Shown here: piece after piece, positions 33,360-45,058 of the stretch | Layout of the letters: the number at the start of each line of letters is the position of its first letter | Numbering within the stretch: the first letter of the stretch is position 1 | Assembly: GCA_000827325.1 (NCBI GenBank) | Contig: KN832872.1 | Location: forward strand, 124,001-188,000 | Reading direction: 5' to 3' | DNA length: 64,000 nucleotides | Source: Oidiodendron maius Zn | Lineage: Eukaryota > Ascomycota > Leotiomycetes > Myxotrichaceae | Made by a program: the position numbers and the translations under genes | Notes under the pieces: model-generated | Told to the model about the DNA's origin: nothing | The model's input: the letters and a program-made list of their open reading frames with translations, nothing else | The model's database searches: none

Positions 33360-34760
33360 ATGCCAGCCTCTTCGACCGCACGCTCCCGGTCCCATTCTCC
33401 AGACCCCGCAAAGCTTCCGCCAATCCCCGGGTCTCCAACCTACTCCTACGCCTCGACGTCTGTTCCTGTCCCCAGCGCCTTCAACCTACCTCTACCTCCG
33501 CCCCCACCACCAGCTCACGCCGTCCTGACAAAATCAGACCTCGAGCTTTCGCAGTCCGCGTACGCCGACCTCATAACTTCCGCAAAAGCCTACCGTGTCG
33601 CCCTCGCTGCGCTCTCAGTTTCCGCCTCCAACTTTGGCAGCTCACTGGAGGCATGTGCGCGGTTAAAAGAGGCCAGAACCGACATCGTGACCCCCGGGAA
33701 TGGGATGGGCAATCTGAGCAGCAGCTGGAATTCAAAGGGGAGCTGCACGGCAGATAGCTTACTGGCGGCGAGCGGCCTACACCAGTTGATCGCAAATCAC
33801 CAGCAGATCCTGTCCGAGGTTGTGTATCGCTCTTTTGAAGTACCACTGCTGCACGAGTTGGATTCGTGGAAACGCAAGATTGAGGAGGAGGAGGTTACGT
33901 ATCAGAGTTCGGTCAAGACAATGAGCAAGGCAATTAGGAAGATGGAGAAGGACGGCATGAAGGTCTACAAGTCTCGGAAGAGGGACGTGAAGCGCTTTAG
34001 GGAGCACCTCGTGCAGCTGACTGCGAAGTTGGACGGGCTTACCAGCTTGCATGGCAACCACGCGAAGGGTCTCCTGAGGGACTCCCAGGAGACCAGCGGC
34101 CGGATTGTAGAGTGCAGTGCGGGACTTGTGAGAGCAGAAGTGGATATCTTCGAGGCCCTGGCGCGAAAGGGCTGGAATGGCGGTGGGTTAGATGACTTGC
34201 TGGAGAAGGGGAAGGACTTGTTCGCAAATGACGACGTATCAGCTTCCCATGGTGCTGACACTGAGATATTCTCGATCCTGCCGCAAAAGAGCATCCTGGC
34301 CGACGCGGCGAGCGCACAAGATGCTGTGGCTGGCGCTTCAACCAGCCACAAGAGAAGCGATAGCCTCTTAGGTGAGGGCCTGCATTACCAGAGTCTGGCA
34401 GGGGCAGTGGGCCGCGATGTCGACGTCTCATCTGTCTTCTCGGATCGCGATGTAGGCTCAACCACAGGCATTCTGAACCGGAGCAGAGGCGCCAGACCTT
34501 TTAGTCCGCCGCCAGCGGATCGAGTTCCGGATAAAGGCCCGTTAGACCTAGATTCAAGCGGGGACGGGGATGGAGGCCAAAGCTCAGCGACGGCCGTGAA
34601 TGCATCCAGTGTCGAGTCTGGGGGAGGAGAAGAACCAGCTGCATGGGGTAAAAGCAAGGACGGAGGAGATGTGGACGCAAATGCCACGGATGAGAGAGGG
34701 AGAGGCTCTAGTAGGGAAATGGGGTGGAGCACAGGGGCTGACGAAGCCATGTCTGAGTAG
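33360..34760 (+). CDS. Ivy1-like I-BAR protein
   Basis: Single exon, 466 residues. Start at the ATG 33360; the frame is open earlier but lacks an ATG. The N-terminus is Ser/Pro-rich with a Pro run (PLPPPPPPAHAVL). From about residue 58 comes a long helical domain (LTKSDLELSQSAYADLITSA, then KRKIEEEEVTYQSSVKTMSK and YKSRKRDVKRFREHLVQLTA). This matches the inverse-BAR fold of Ivy1, which binds PI3P and the Rab Ypt7 at the vacuole and affects fusion and TORC1/EGO signalling. The C-terminal 160 residues are acidic and low in complexity. The SEA-complex gene elsewhere in the window acts in the same vacuolar pathway, but the two are far apart. Family from memory of fungal sequences. Confidence 0.75.
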   Translation: MPASSTARSRSHSPDPAKLPPIPGSPTYSYASTSVPVPSAFNLPLPPPPPPAHAVLTKSDLELSQSAYADLITSAKAYRVALAALSVSASNFGSSLEACARLKEARTDIVTPGNGMGNLSSSWNSKGSCTADSLLAASGLHQLIANHQQILSEVVYRSFEVPLLHELDSWKRKIEEEEVTYQSSVKTMSKAIRKMEKDGMKVYKSRKRDVKRFREHLVQLTAKLDGLTSLHGNHAKGLLRDSQETSGRIVECSAGLVRAEVDIFEALARKGWNGGGLDDLLEKGKDLFANDDVSASHGADTEIFSILPQKSILADAASAQDAVAGASTSHKRSDSLLGEGLHYQSLAGAVGRDVDVSSVFSDRDVGSTTGILNRSRGARPFSPPPADRVPDKGPLDLDSSGDGDGGQSSATAVNASSVESGGGEEPAAWGKSKDGGDVDANATDERGRGSSREMGWSTGADEAMSE

Positions 34761-34996
34761 ATGTGATTGTGTACTATTTTGACTTGTAAATACCCGGAAT
34801 GCGGCATGGGATTTTAATTTATACCCGAATGTATAACTGGATTCATAGCATTTGTACCAGACCAGCTCCGAGCACATTTTTGTCTTGTATATCTACTTAG
34901 GGACAATTCCGCCATCCATGACTGGACGTGACAAACGCCGCGCTTGAACTCCGTTCCATGCATATCATTGTCTTTCTATAAACCACTTGATCACAA

Positions 34997-36327
34997 TCAT
35001 TCCTCCTTCTCCCCGCTCACTATATCAAACCAGCCAGTGAGTCCATCGAGCCACACTACAATCCGCCAGTATAGGCTAGCCTTCGCCCAGTCAAACTCTC
35101 CGGCCTCCGTCTTGGGCACCTGGCTGCCGATAATATCGGTTGAGAACCAGCTTAGTAGCGGAATCTTGCTTAGGAGGCGCTGTGAGTAACTCTGTTGCGG
35201 GAGAAGTGCATGCTCCGCCGGTAGTAGCTGGATGCGCTTCGCGGTGGGGATCCGCTGGCAGAAGGTAGACTCGGACTCGCCACCAGAGAAAGAAGAGGAT
35301 GGCTGCCCAGCTATGGTCCCAGAGTTAACTGTCGTTGTTGACAAAGTTCCAGTGTCGAGAGTCTGAGATGAGGTGCGAGACCCTTCTGGGCTTAAGGATT
35401 GCTCTCCACGTGTTATTTGTGTCATCGACGGTGCATGAGACCGTGGCAATATGCCTGATTGTTTCCTCCCCGGCATTCTCTGCTCGCCACCGCCATTGCC
35501 GGTGGCAGGGATGGGCTGGTCACTCGAAGGTGGCACGCCCCGGTATAATTCTGCATAGACAAGGTGGCCCATTATGATCTGCGGGCTCGAATCCACCGCC
35601 AGTTCAGCAGCCTCTGCACTTTCGAATGTGATCTTAATCCAGTGCTCTCCGCCGGCGAATCTTAATGCTTTAGCTTTTTCTTCCGGGGTTAAAGGGCGCT
35701 GCCGTAAGGAGGTAGGATCTCGGCCGAGCGAAGACTTGTATTTGAGCTCTGAAAGTGGCGGATCCCTTGGATAGTCTTCGCAGATATGCCCGGCGATGCG
35801 CTCATACTCTCTTATTGCTGCATATTGCTGCGTGGACTTATAACCTCTCAATATGGCCTCAGTGGGCTCCTTATGAACGTAGCGCTGCTGCGAAGAGCTT
35901 AAGCTCCCTTCGCCAACGCCAGTAGGCTGCCCCGCCAAGTGATTCTGTTGGGATGTGGAGGCATTGAGGGAAGATTTTCGTTGATTCTCGGATGGCGTAG
36001 TGGTCTGCTTGACTAGGAATTCAGAGAATATCTTGTCTGCGGCGGCGATTGTTGGGTCCTCGCGCTTTGCCGCTGGCGTGCCCGCTCGTGATCTCGAGCG
36101 CCGCGTTGACTTCCCAAAGGAGCCGGTCTCTGGAACTGCTCGCCGCGCCCGTGACGTACCTGGATTGCCATCCGTTCTACGACAAGGCATCAGATCTATC
36201 GCGCATCATAGAGGGAGGAGGGTGAGTGGACATACCCAGGAAAGAGCATGGCGTACGGTCTCTGTATGCCATCCTCGCCAACGTAGAGCTCCTCGTCAGG
36301 AACGTTATGTAGGATGAGGGGAGGCAT
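34997..36327 (-). CDS. NUP53: Nucleoporin Nup53/Nup35-type
   Basis: Two exons, 36236-36327 and 34997-36176, with a 59-nt intron (donor gtatgt, phase 2), giving 423 residues. The N-terminus [20 protein letters not shown] and [20 protein letters not shown] are typical of filamentous-fungal Nup53. An atypical RRM (MPPN) domain follows in the middle, with [20 protein letters not shown] and [11 protein letters not shown]. The C-terminus ends in an amphipathic helix ([20 protein letters not shown]), which in the family dips into the nuclear membrane. Component of the inner ring of the nuclear pore, binding Nup170/Nup155 and Nic96. It is divergent from the FMP46 gene, 304 bases away. Intact. Confidence 0.92.
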
Positions 36328-36631
36328 CGTAGGGATTCGGTGTGGTGCGGACTGTTAACAGCAGGATGGCAGAGACAGGGCGTCTCGATCCCATGCGCTC
36401 CAAACTCTCTGGTCTGAAGGTTTAAAGTACGCGACGTTTTGCTAGCATCTAGAGCTTACGAGAAAACCGAACTGGTACCTGAGGCTGCAGTAATGTACCC
36501 CAGTAGATAGAAGCACGGGTTGCTGCCGCCATAACGTCATGCCGACGCGAGCAAGCTCTTCCTCTTGCTCCCAACGTCTCCTCTTCAAGAGACCAGCTTC
36601 ACCGGTCTCTTCAGACGGCTCTATAGACAAA
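36328..36631. promoter_or_regulatory. Bidirectional promoter of NUP53 and FMP46
   Basis: 304 bases between divergent starts. No gene. Nothing beyond ordinary promoter-like composition. Confidence 0.4.
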
Positions 36632-37207
36632 ATGTTTCGCTTCGTAAGCATCACAGCTCTCTCCTTCGTGCACCCCTTTGCTGCCTCCCCAATGGGCCCA
36701 TTAAACCAGAGATTATAAAATAACCATGTTCCTCTGCAGCACAAAACACTAGATGTGATCACTCTCTTCCACAAGGCCAGCTCTCCGGCCTCTATGCGAG
36801 TTCACGCGCTCCTCAAACAGGCATCGGCGAAGGCTGCCGAACACGCAACTGAAGATCAAGCTAGTGACTATATTGTCCAGACACAGCCCAGACGGGCGGA
36901 GTTTGAACTGGATGTGACAGAAGAACCTCCAACCGAAGACCAGCTCCAGAGTATTCTTGAATACATTGGAGCACACCGGGCGGGAGAAGTCGTTTCTGGG
37001 GCAAAAAATGAGTCAGATGCGGTAAAGAAATTGCAGATGAATAGAGATAGTTTTCAGCGGCCTCTGGTATATCCCATTCTCCTCGCGTGCCATGAAGAGC
37101 AAAAGTAACTGACTCGAGATAAGACGGTCGATTGGAACAACGGGCGAGCAGTTGCAGGAGATAATGAATCAGAGATTCTGAAGATGATCAATTCTCTCCC
37201 GAAGTAA
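36632..37207 (+). CDS. FMP46: Fmp46-type mitochondrial redox protein (DUF1687)
   Basis: Three exons, 36632-36643, 36740-37066 and 37124-37207, giving 140 residues. The first exon is only four codons (MFRF); splicing gives MFRFHKTLDVITLFHKASSP, the normal start of this family. Then come MRVHALLKQASAKAAEHATE, FELDVTEEPPTEDQLQSILE, and the C-terminal TVDWNNGRAVAGDNESEILK followed by a Lys end. The fold is thioredoxin/ArsC-like and the protein is assigned to mitochondria in yeast; its exact reaction is not known. The third exon is needed to supply the conserved TVDWNNG and a natural stop. The last intron has a taactgac branch region. Intact. Confidence 0.92.
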
Positions 37208-38171
37208 ATATCATCCTGTACTGTACCTTAAAGTATGCTCAGATGACGATTGATTTGTTGTGAGCCTTAAATACAGCTCCTTTGTCAATCGCTTGCTCTT
37301 GATTACAATACAACTCTACTATTTATTCTATTTTTTACATCCCATCTTAAAATACTGGCCTCGCTGCTCCACTCTAAGGGCTTAGGAGCTTATATGGATG
37401 ACTTGTTTTGGTCCATGCGCTGCAATGTTCACAATGCGTCCTGGAGCATGATATCTAACTACGATATTTTTATTCCTCGTCGAGAAATGACTTTCCAAGG
37501 CGCTCTGATCTGCCGAGTACCACTATATCACAAAGTATTTTCTGTCATCTGAAACAGAAAACAACGGTAGAGCCAGCACGACCGGTCATTATTCTTCTGG
37601 CGCTTATTGTGAATAGAGAAAAGTGGCATCAGGATGGCTTCGCATCATGCATGAGCTTCTATTTGAGAAACATAGGATAAACCAGATTAAAGGCGACTGT
37701 AACAATATGGCACTTTATGATTTCATCAGACCTAGCCTATACATTGAAAATCTCTTTCTGCCATCAAGATCAAACCGCAAGTACGGCTTCTTAGAGATCT
37801 ATATGAGGATTCGAAACTGTTGTGGAGTGAATTATATACTCATTCGCTTGTCAATCTCCCAAGTGAAGGGCCACCTTCCATTTCACTTCTCCCAACTTTC
37901 TCCTTCGCGGCTGCTCTACAACTCTCCACAAATTACACCGCACACTATCGCTTTCATCTCTGCGTCTGCTCCTTTCTTCATCTGGATATCTCTCACGCAC
38001 TCTTACAAATCTTTGGCAATCACGCTGCGCATCACAACAGTTGATCACAGGAAGGCCCATCTCACTCTTCATTCGCCCTCACACCTCCATTGATTGCCTC
38101 TTCTACGCACCTTAGCCTCAAGCAGGATCACAATCTAATTCCACAATACCCTCTCTTCAATTTCGAACATC
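37208..38171. other. Intergenic and probable 5' leader of the RRM-like gene
   Basis: About 960 bases. An open frame covers 37623-38093 (156 codons) but its content is unlike a protein family and lies in pyrimidine-rich leader-like sequence. I take it as non-coding. Confidence 0.5.
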
Positions 38172-41100
38172 ATGTCCACCTTCGGTCCTCTTGCCGCCCA
38201 TGCAGCACCATATCTCAAGCTTGCACTGCCTGCAAAGTTCTATAATGTCCCAGCGGATGCCCCTGCTGTCTTCTCAACTAGAAATGGAATCAGGGCAAAA
38301 CGCCTGCTATGCATCCCTCCACCAGCTCCTATCGTCCGCTCTGATTTCGACCAGGAAGTTAAGAGAATGGCTGCGCTCTTGCGAAAGGAGCTGCCCCAAG
38401 TTGCGGGCCTCATTCGCAACCCGGGTTCTTGGAAAGATCTCTACTACTTCTTTGACGCCGTCGATCTCTGGGTTGAGGGTGCGGTGTTCCTCTACTATGT
38501 AATCAGCCATATTAGTAAGGACAACGAGATCGCGCAAGAGTCATATAGAAGAATGCAGCAAAATGCAATGATCTTCCATTATGCTGGCAACTGGGTCACT
38601 AACAACGCTGATCGAATTGCGACGCTTCCTCCTGAGACAGACTTCATCGCTCTCTTCGGTCACTCCCAAAAAGCCGATATTTGCAGATTTGGCGTCTATG
38701 AGTTGGATGTGATGAAGGAAGCTCTTCGTTTTCACCATGCCCGCTTGCGAGAAAAGTACGACGCCATGGTCAAACAACAATGTATCGATCCTCTACAACA
38801 ACCAGCCTCTCACCCATCCCAAGCAATTCAGCATGCCCATGCATCCGCGATGCATCACCCTCAATCTCTAGCCTCGCTGCCCCTTGCCATCAACCTCGAA
38901 AACCAGCACCAGAACAAGCTTGGACCGAGTAAGTTATCATACTTCTGAATTAAAAATCGACTGACTCACATGTCCCAGCCCTCCCCGTCGCGAACTCGCA
39001 CCTCCAGACTTATGCCCAGTTTATAGAGACTCAGCGTACGATGACAAGTGCTACCTCGAATCCTCCCACAGCATCCTGCTCTCTATACCAGGAGCATAAG
39101 GACCAGCAGCTCGGATCTAGAAGTTGTGGGTACTCTGACGGCGCAACATGCAGTGGCCCTTATCGACCGGGAGACAATCCTTCTCATAGTGGCCAGAGTC
39201 ATGGCAGCGCACATGATCAACAACTTATTAACACTGCTTCTCACAAAAGCCCCCCAAGATCAGTTCCTCAAGTAGTCCAGCCAATATATGTCCACAATTC
39301 TCAATGTACATCACCGCCCCATATCAGAGAGGCGGCGATTAATTCACGCACCTTCTATGACACTCAGACTAGCCAAAGGGGGGTGTCTAACGATGCCAGG
39401 TGGTGGAATGACGGATACCAAGTCCCTGGACGTGAATCCCACAGCACCCATGAACCATTGGAAAAGTCAGACTCGGGTCCAGGATCTACTAACAACCACC
39501 AACGCTCTCGATCTATACCTTTCGAAGGTCACCCTAATGCGAAGATTTATGGGAAGACATCTACCTTCTACTATAACAGAGAAACTATGGACCACAAGTC
39601 GGAATATTATAAGAACAACCGCACTGTCTACGTGAACGGCGCTTCAGTCGAAATGTTTTTGTCACATGCACTGAAGGACATGATGTCAGAAGCTGGGACT
39701 GTCGAGTCAATCAGTTACTTATACACCAACCCCTACCTCGGACCATCATTCGTCACGTAAGTAATTATTTTAATTGCATTTCAATGATAAAGTTCTTGCG
39801 CGTCCTTTACCTTCTCTCCTATACATCTGGCTCTCAGTATCAATAACCCACAGGACAAACTTCATTTGTATCTTCACCTCCTTCGGCAGGCAACAATATG
39901 ACTTTCCAATGCTAACTTGAAGTTGTAGTTTCACAGAAGAAAGTGCCGTACAACCTGCCGTCTCTCGTTTTAATGGTTACGCTACACCATCTGGGCGTGT
40001 GATGGAAGTGAAGCCTTCTGATAAGGGCAGATTCTCAAGAGACAGGTCTGGCAGCCAGTCAAGTCAAGCGTACAATTCAAACTACTACGGTCGAGGCAGC
40101 CATCGAAATTTCAGAAAGAACTCTATCCCCACTCGCCAATACAGCCGTTCTCATCAAATGGAAGATTCTTTTACATTGCAAGATAATTCTGCAGATGCTC
40201 ATAAAAATCGAAGTGGAAATCGTAGTCCGCTGCCAACTGGTTTCCAGTCACATCTCAAGGAGTCCCCTCCATATACAGTGCCAATTCCAGTGGAGCAGCT
40301 GCACTCCAGTATATCAGAAATATTACAACACCAGTCCGCTCTGGACCGACTACGGGCTACCCAGATGCCTTTAGATCCAATTGATAACTGCTTTGGTGGG
40401 AATAGAAAATCCAACGGGTCTCATGAAAGGTCTCTATCCAACAAGAAGGAAAACGTCCCAATGAAGGAAGACTCTCAGGGTATAATCCCTGTAAATACTC
40501 TGAAGAAGGAACAGGTGGATACATTTTTAAAAGAAAGTAAGCACAGCCACTATAAGGATAGAGAAGGGCTCGCACAACAAAAGTGAGTAGCTCACCGCCT
40601 TAGTCGCGTTCGCTTTTCTCACAGTCGTTCTAGCTCGGTATCCAATACCGCAGAAGTAATACCAGTCACATCTAATTCAATGAACGATTTGATTGAAGCC
40701 CTAAGAGCAAGTGTTCGCCAGAAGAGTCTTGTGGTTCCTCTAAACATGAATAAATCAAACGTCGAGTCTAATAACTACGAGAAGCAATACGTGAAAGATC
40801 CAACAGTGTCGGGCGATCTACTTACCAGCACTGTCGAATCTACGCCTGAGTCTGAGCGAGTGCTGACTATAGCCAGCTCGGAGGGTCGTTCTGCGTGCGA
40901 TATTTCGATAATGACTATTGGACCAAGCAAAGAAAGCCTACCAGTTAAGGGGAAAGGAAATAATCCTAAGAAGCTTAAGAAGAGCAAGAAGAAGCAAGCT
41001 AATATCAGAAGCGGGGATGGTGGCGACAGTGAGTGCACTGTCACAGCTCCTACCGCATCTGCAGATACTTCATCACCCACATTGACGGATACAACGGAAT

Positions 41101-41788
41101 ATAAGAGTGCCACTACATCTTTGAGTGAAATATCGAGTCGGAATCACAGTTTCACATCCGCAAGGTCTACGGTCAGCTTGTCTACGACGAATGATAGCTC
41201 CATCGAACCAACCCTCCAATCTACGCCTACAGCCGCCACCAAAGACTCAAAGTCTGGTAGCTGTGGCAGCTCCAACAGCTTTACAACTCCGCAGCAGCCC
41301 GTCCTTTGCAACCAACACCAGGCCATCACCCCCGAAACCTACACCCCAATGTGTGTTAAAGGAGATGCAAAGTTATCTATTTCTAGTAATAAGATATTGA
41401 GCAGTGAAGCTCTGAATCCGGACCCAACTCATGTTTCTTGTACCGACGATGTTAACTTTTTGAGCACGCCAGTGGCTTCTCTTCGAGAACAAGAGGAGTG
41501 GCCAGCGCTCGAACATACTAAAAAAACCGCCTCAAGGATTGCTGATGGCAGGTGTCTGGCAATTGCTACAGGTCCACCAATAACTGGACCTGGCACATCG
41601 AATGGCGGAAAGATCTCGAACGCAATTATCCCAGTTCTGCCACTCAACATGATGCCACGCCCTCGCAATTCGTATGTCGTAAGAAATTACCGGGGTGAGG
41701 GATTTGCAGACAATAACTGACAATGAATAGAAGCGAAATTCCTGAGTCGAACACTTGGCCTCGAGTACGCAAGTGCATTGGCAAATAG
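38172..41788 (+). CDS. Large low-complexity protein with an RRM-like domain
   Basis: Five exons, 38172-38928, 38979-39756, 39929-40582, 40625-41671 and 41731-41788, giving 1,097 residues. Residues 1-225 form a helical domain I do not recognise (RSDFDQEVKRMAALLRKELP). A Gln/His/Ser-rich region follows. About residues 466-540 look like a divergent RRM: RTVYVNGASVEMFLSHALKD as the first strand and helix, and GPSFVTFTEESAVQPAVSRF as the RNP1-type strand and second helix, split by the second intron. The rest is Ser/Thr-rich with a basic cluster (KKLKKSKKKQ), possibly a nuclear signal. The third intron is only 42 nt. Using the donor gtatgt at 41672 gives a C-terminus that ends WPRVRKCIGK. It probably binds RNA; the function is unknown. 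Confidence 0.72.
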
Positions 41789-42957
41789 ACCATGGGGAGT
41801 TGGGCAAGAGGGTTCGCTGGAGGGAGGTATTATTGGTGCAACTATATGGTGATACGACAGCGTACAGAAGAGACAGGAGAGAAGCTGTTTATTGATATGG
41901 CTAATCGTCACTTCAATAGTTACTTGTTGTACAGCTCAATTCAGCTTCTACTAACTTCTATTTCGGCATTCTTAACTTCGTGACAATAACTAAGCCGACA
42001 GCAAGCACTACATAGATATCAGCAAATTAATAGTCATTCAAATACTGAGGCAGAATGGACTGTCACTCTTCTAAATATCACGTAACAGTGCTGCAAGTAT
42101 GCTTCGCTGCTACTCGTGCGTTAGCTGCCCGCTGCCCGCTGCCCGCTGCCTTAGCCTCCCTGTAGTCCACTATTTTCACGAACATCGGTGAAGCTTTGAC
42201 CTATCTGGTCGATCATGTTAGAAAATTTACAGTATCATATTTGTACATGGCTAGACAGAAGACTGCAATAAAGATGTGAACGGCACATGATGACTGTAGG
42301 ATGACCTCAAAGACTCTGCACAAGATCCCAATCTTACCGACTGATAAGGTGCATATGTTACAAACTAGAAGGAGGCAGTGTCAAAGAATAGAAGTGGAAA
42401 TCATTATCTATATTAGTCTACTGTCAAGAATGCCTTGGCTTTGCACGGGGCTTTGATCAAGTAATCTCCAGATAACTTACGTCCTTACTGTGACGTTTTT
42501 GATCTTCTGCCAACAAAGCCTGAGGGCTCTACGTAAATACCCTCTTAAACCGGAGGTTGCAGGATTGATGTCGTAGTCGTTACCGATTCCACTGTCCTGG
42601 GTGACAATATCTGAGCGCCCGGTGCATCGCTGGTTGAAAGAAGAGACGTGATGTTGCCGTTGACGTCTCTCCACACCAAAATCTCGGCTAATTTTTGAAA
42701 GTCTTGGCGCACACAACTGAGTTACTGCACCTCCGCCGACTTCATCCCGAGATTCTGGATATCTTAGGACCTCCTCGATCACTACACAGGTACGTATATG
42801 CACTGCCCTAGATTCTTACTCGCAACGTGATTTCAGAGTCGTGCGTGGAAGTGAGGTGTTGACTGACACGGGCGCGAACAGGACGACCCTCACTCCTCTC
42901 TTTTTCCACCTTTCCCTACCTTCGGCCAACCCCAACGAAAGTTGAACCACCGCCATC
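41789..42957. other. Intergenic, with a small tandem repeat
   Basis: About 1.2 kb between two plus-strand genes. It contains the GCTGCCC repeat (listed separately) and a pyrimidine-rich leader before EGD1. An open frame on the minus strand at 42477-42803 is unrecognised. Confidence 0.55.
42124..42150. repeat. Tandem repeat of GCTGCCC, 3.9 copies
   Basis: Units at 42124-42130, 42131-42137, 42138-42144 and a partial unit at 42145-42150, flanked by ttag on both sides. Simple-sequence expansion; no function implied. Confidence 0.85.
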
Positions 42958-43697
42958 ATGGATATGGAAAAGCTGAAGCGGATGCAGCAGTCGGCGCGAA
43001 TTGGTACGTGCTTGTCTTTCAACCCCCTCTAGATCTTTCTACGGCCGCCTCCCTTTAATGATTATAAATCTTGCCTGAGGACGACTCGCAGCTAACCTGC
43101 TATACAGGGTATGTACAGAACTCTCCTCGCTCTAGCGACTATAGATACGATAGTCAGGAAGACCCGGAATGGAATTTGAGGGCATAGGTTACAAATGAAA
43201 GCTAACAAATGCTTCCATAGTGGCAAAGGCACACCGAGAAGAAAGGTCAAGAAGGTCCACAAGAGTGCTGGCGCGGACGACAAGAAGCTTCAGACTTCCT
43301 TGAAGAAGCTGAATGTTCAGCCGATACAGGCCATTGAGGAGGTGAACATGTTCAAGTCTGATGGAAATGTCATCCACTTCGCTGCTCCCAAAGGTAATTC
43401 TTCACCGATGCATCCTATTCGCTGGAACATTGCTAATCACCACAATCTACAGTTCACGCCGCAGTCCCAGCCAATACTTTCGCCATCTACGGTAACGGCG
43501 AGGACAAGGAACTCACCGAGCTCGTTCCAGGCATCTTGAATCAACTCGGTCCCGACTCCCTGGCCTCGCTCCGAAAACTGGCCGAGAGCTACCAGTCGAT
43601 GCAGAAGGCAGAAGGCGGTGAGGACAAAAGGGACGAAGACGACGATGACATCCCAGACTTGGTCGCGGGCGAGAACTTCGAGGACAAGGTCGAGTAG
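42958..43697 (+). CDS. EGD1: Nascent polypeptide-associated complex subunit beta (BTF3/EGD1)
   Basis: Ribosome-bound chaperone partner of NAC alpha, meeting nascent chains at the exit tunnel. Exons 42958-43003, 43108 (one base), 43221-43393 and 43453-43697 give 154 residues. The start [76 protein letters not shown] and [20 protein letters not shown] are textbook for the family, with an acidic C-terminus. Joining exon 1 directly to the third block loses the frame. The conserved Gly-Gly-Lys is restored only if a single G at 43108, flanked by cag and gtatgt and each side preceded by a gctaac branch site, is kept as a one-base exon. Every other intron is ordinary. Intact otherwise. Confidence 0.93.
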
Positions 43698-45058
43698 AGC
43701 GTTCTGCTTGAATAAATGGCTGGGATGGGGAAAATGGCGTGCGATATCGAATTATTGAGAGGCTGCGCGCGCGCTTGTGGGGGATGGCAGCTTGGTAAAA
43801 ATCCAGGAAAACTGGGCTATTTTTTGCACGGTCATGGTTGGCGCTGCTGCAGATATGGCGAGTCTTCCGGTTGTAGTGAGATAGCCCGCTTGTACAAAAT
43901 CAACTCAGCGCCTTACCTGACCCCCCACCCAACTACCCTTGCTCTCTTACTACATGCTCAACGTGATGAATGTAACTACTGCCTTGCTGATGCCATCAGA
44001 GATACCCAAGTTAGGCAGATTCCGTCTGACGATGACTGTACACGTGGACATACCACCTCCCAGTGAGGTGACTGGGGAATAGATCAGGTATTGCCGTTTG
44101 GTTCTAGATTATGGGATGGGAAGAGAGATAGTACCCGCAGATGTTGAGGTGGGCTTACAAGCAAGGTAAGCAACGTCACACAAACGTCAGGACGAAGAAT
44201 GCCCAGCCGAGTAGGAATAGCTCGTGGATTGGTAACTCTCGCACAGCTAAACAAAGCTATCTTAACAACTCCCATCTCGGACTTGGAAGCAAGCTCCAGC
44301 GAGTGCTCTACAGGCGGCCCGCCACGCCCGCACAAGTCAATGCTGAACCAAACCGCCCCGAACCAGCCACCAGAACAATGCACGAGCCAGAAAAGTAAAA
44401 ATCCACCATGCTAGTAACATGAATAAAAAGTAAAAGTTGTGCAAAACGAGTAACAGACCGCCCCGCCTAAACACCTGGTAACGTGAGCCGTGAGGCATAA
44501 CCTATCTAGTTCTTTTGACTCCTCCCCGTTTCCTTTGATGGCCTTCCTTGCCTGCCAGGCGAATATAAAATGCCCAGCCGCGTTCCGCAAAGCCAGATCC
44601 CGCTCCAGCTCCATTACTGTAACGCATGCAATGCCGAAAAGCAAGCAAAGATTAGACAGGTAAGAGCCATTTTCCACCACCCTGAAAGAAAAAAAAAATA
44701 TTGTGAGGTCAAAACATGCAAGCACGAGAGAATATAAGCACAAAAGAATGTACGCAAGTTGCGAAGTAAGAACGAATTGAGAGGAACCGGCCCTCCGCCC
44801 TAGAACTACCAACGCATATCTTGCCATCCGCGTTCCACACCCAGCTCATAGCCGCAGCAAACGAGAATGACGAGTTTTAAGAGTCGCTCCTTTCGTTCCT
44901 CCGCTGGGACCAAAAGTAAAGGAGCTGTCGATATATCGAGGTCAAATATCAAATGAGCAGATGAGAAAGTGGCTGGTTAGGTTGTGACGTTCGGGAAGCC
45001 TCACAATCTAGGAGATACCATCCAGTCCTGGGTGGCCTCGGAAATATGGTGCATGAAG
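43698..45058. other. Intergenic between converging EGD1 and Zn2Cys6 genes
   Basis: About 1.36 kb. A 139-codon open frame on the minus strand (44411-44827) has hydrophobic patches but is unlike known proteins, and it is in a region expected to be 3' UTR of the Zn2Cys6 gene. A cgcgcgcg run is near 43766. No gene called. Confidence 0.5.

Noticed and set aside
37623-38093. 156-codon frame upstream of the RRM-like gene
   Set aside because: Pyrimidine-rich leader sequence; no recognised content and no clean link to the next gene.
44411-44827. 139-codon minus-strand frame with hydrophobic stretches
   Set aside because: Lies where the 3' UTR of the Zn2Cys6 gene is expected; composition is not protein-like, and a run of A bases inside it produces the Phe run.
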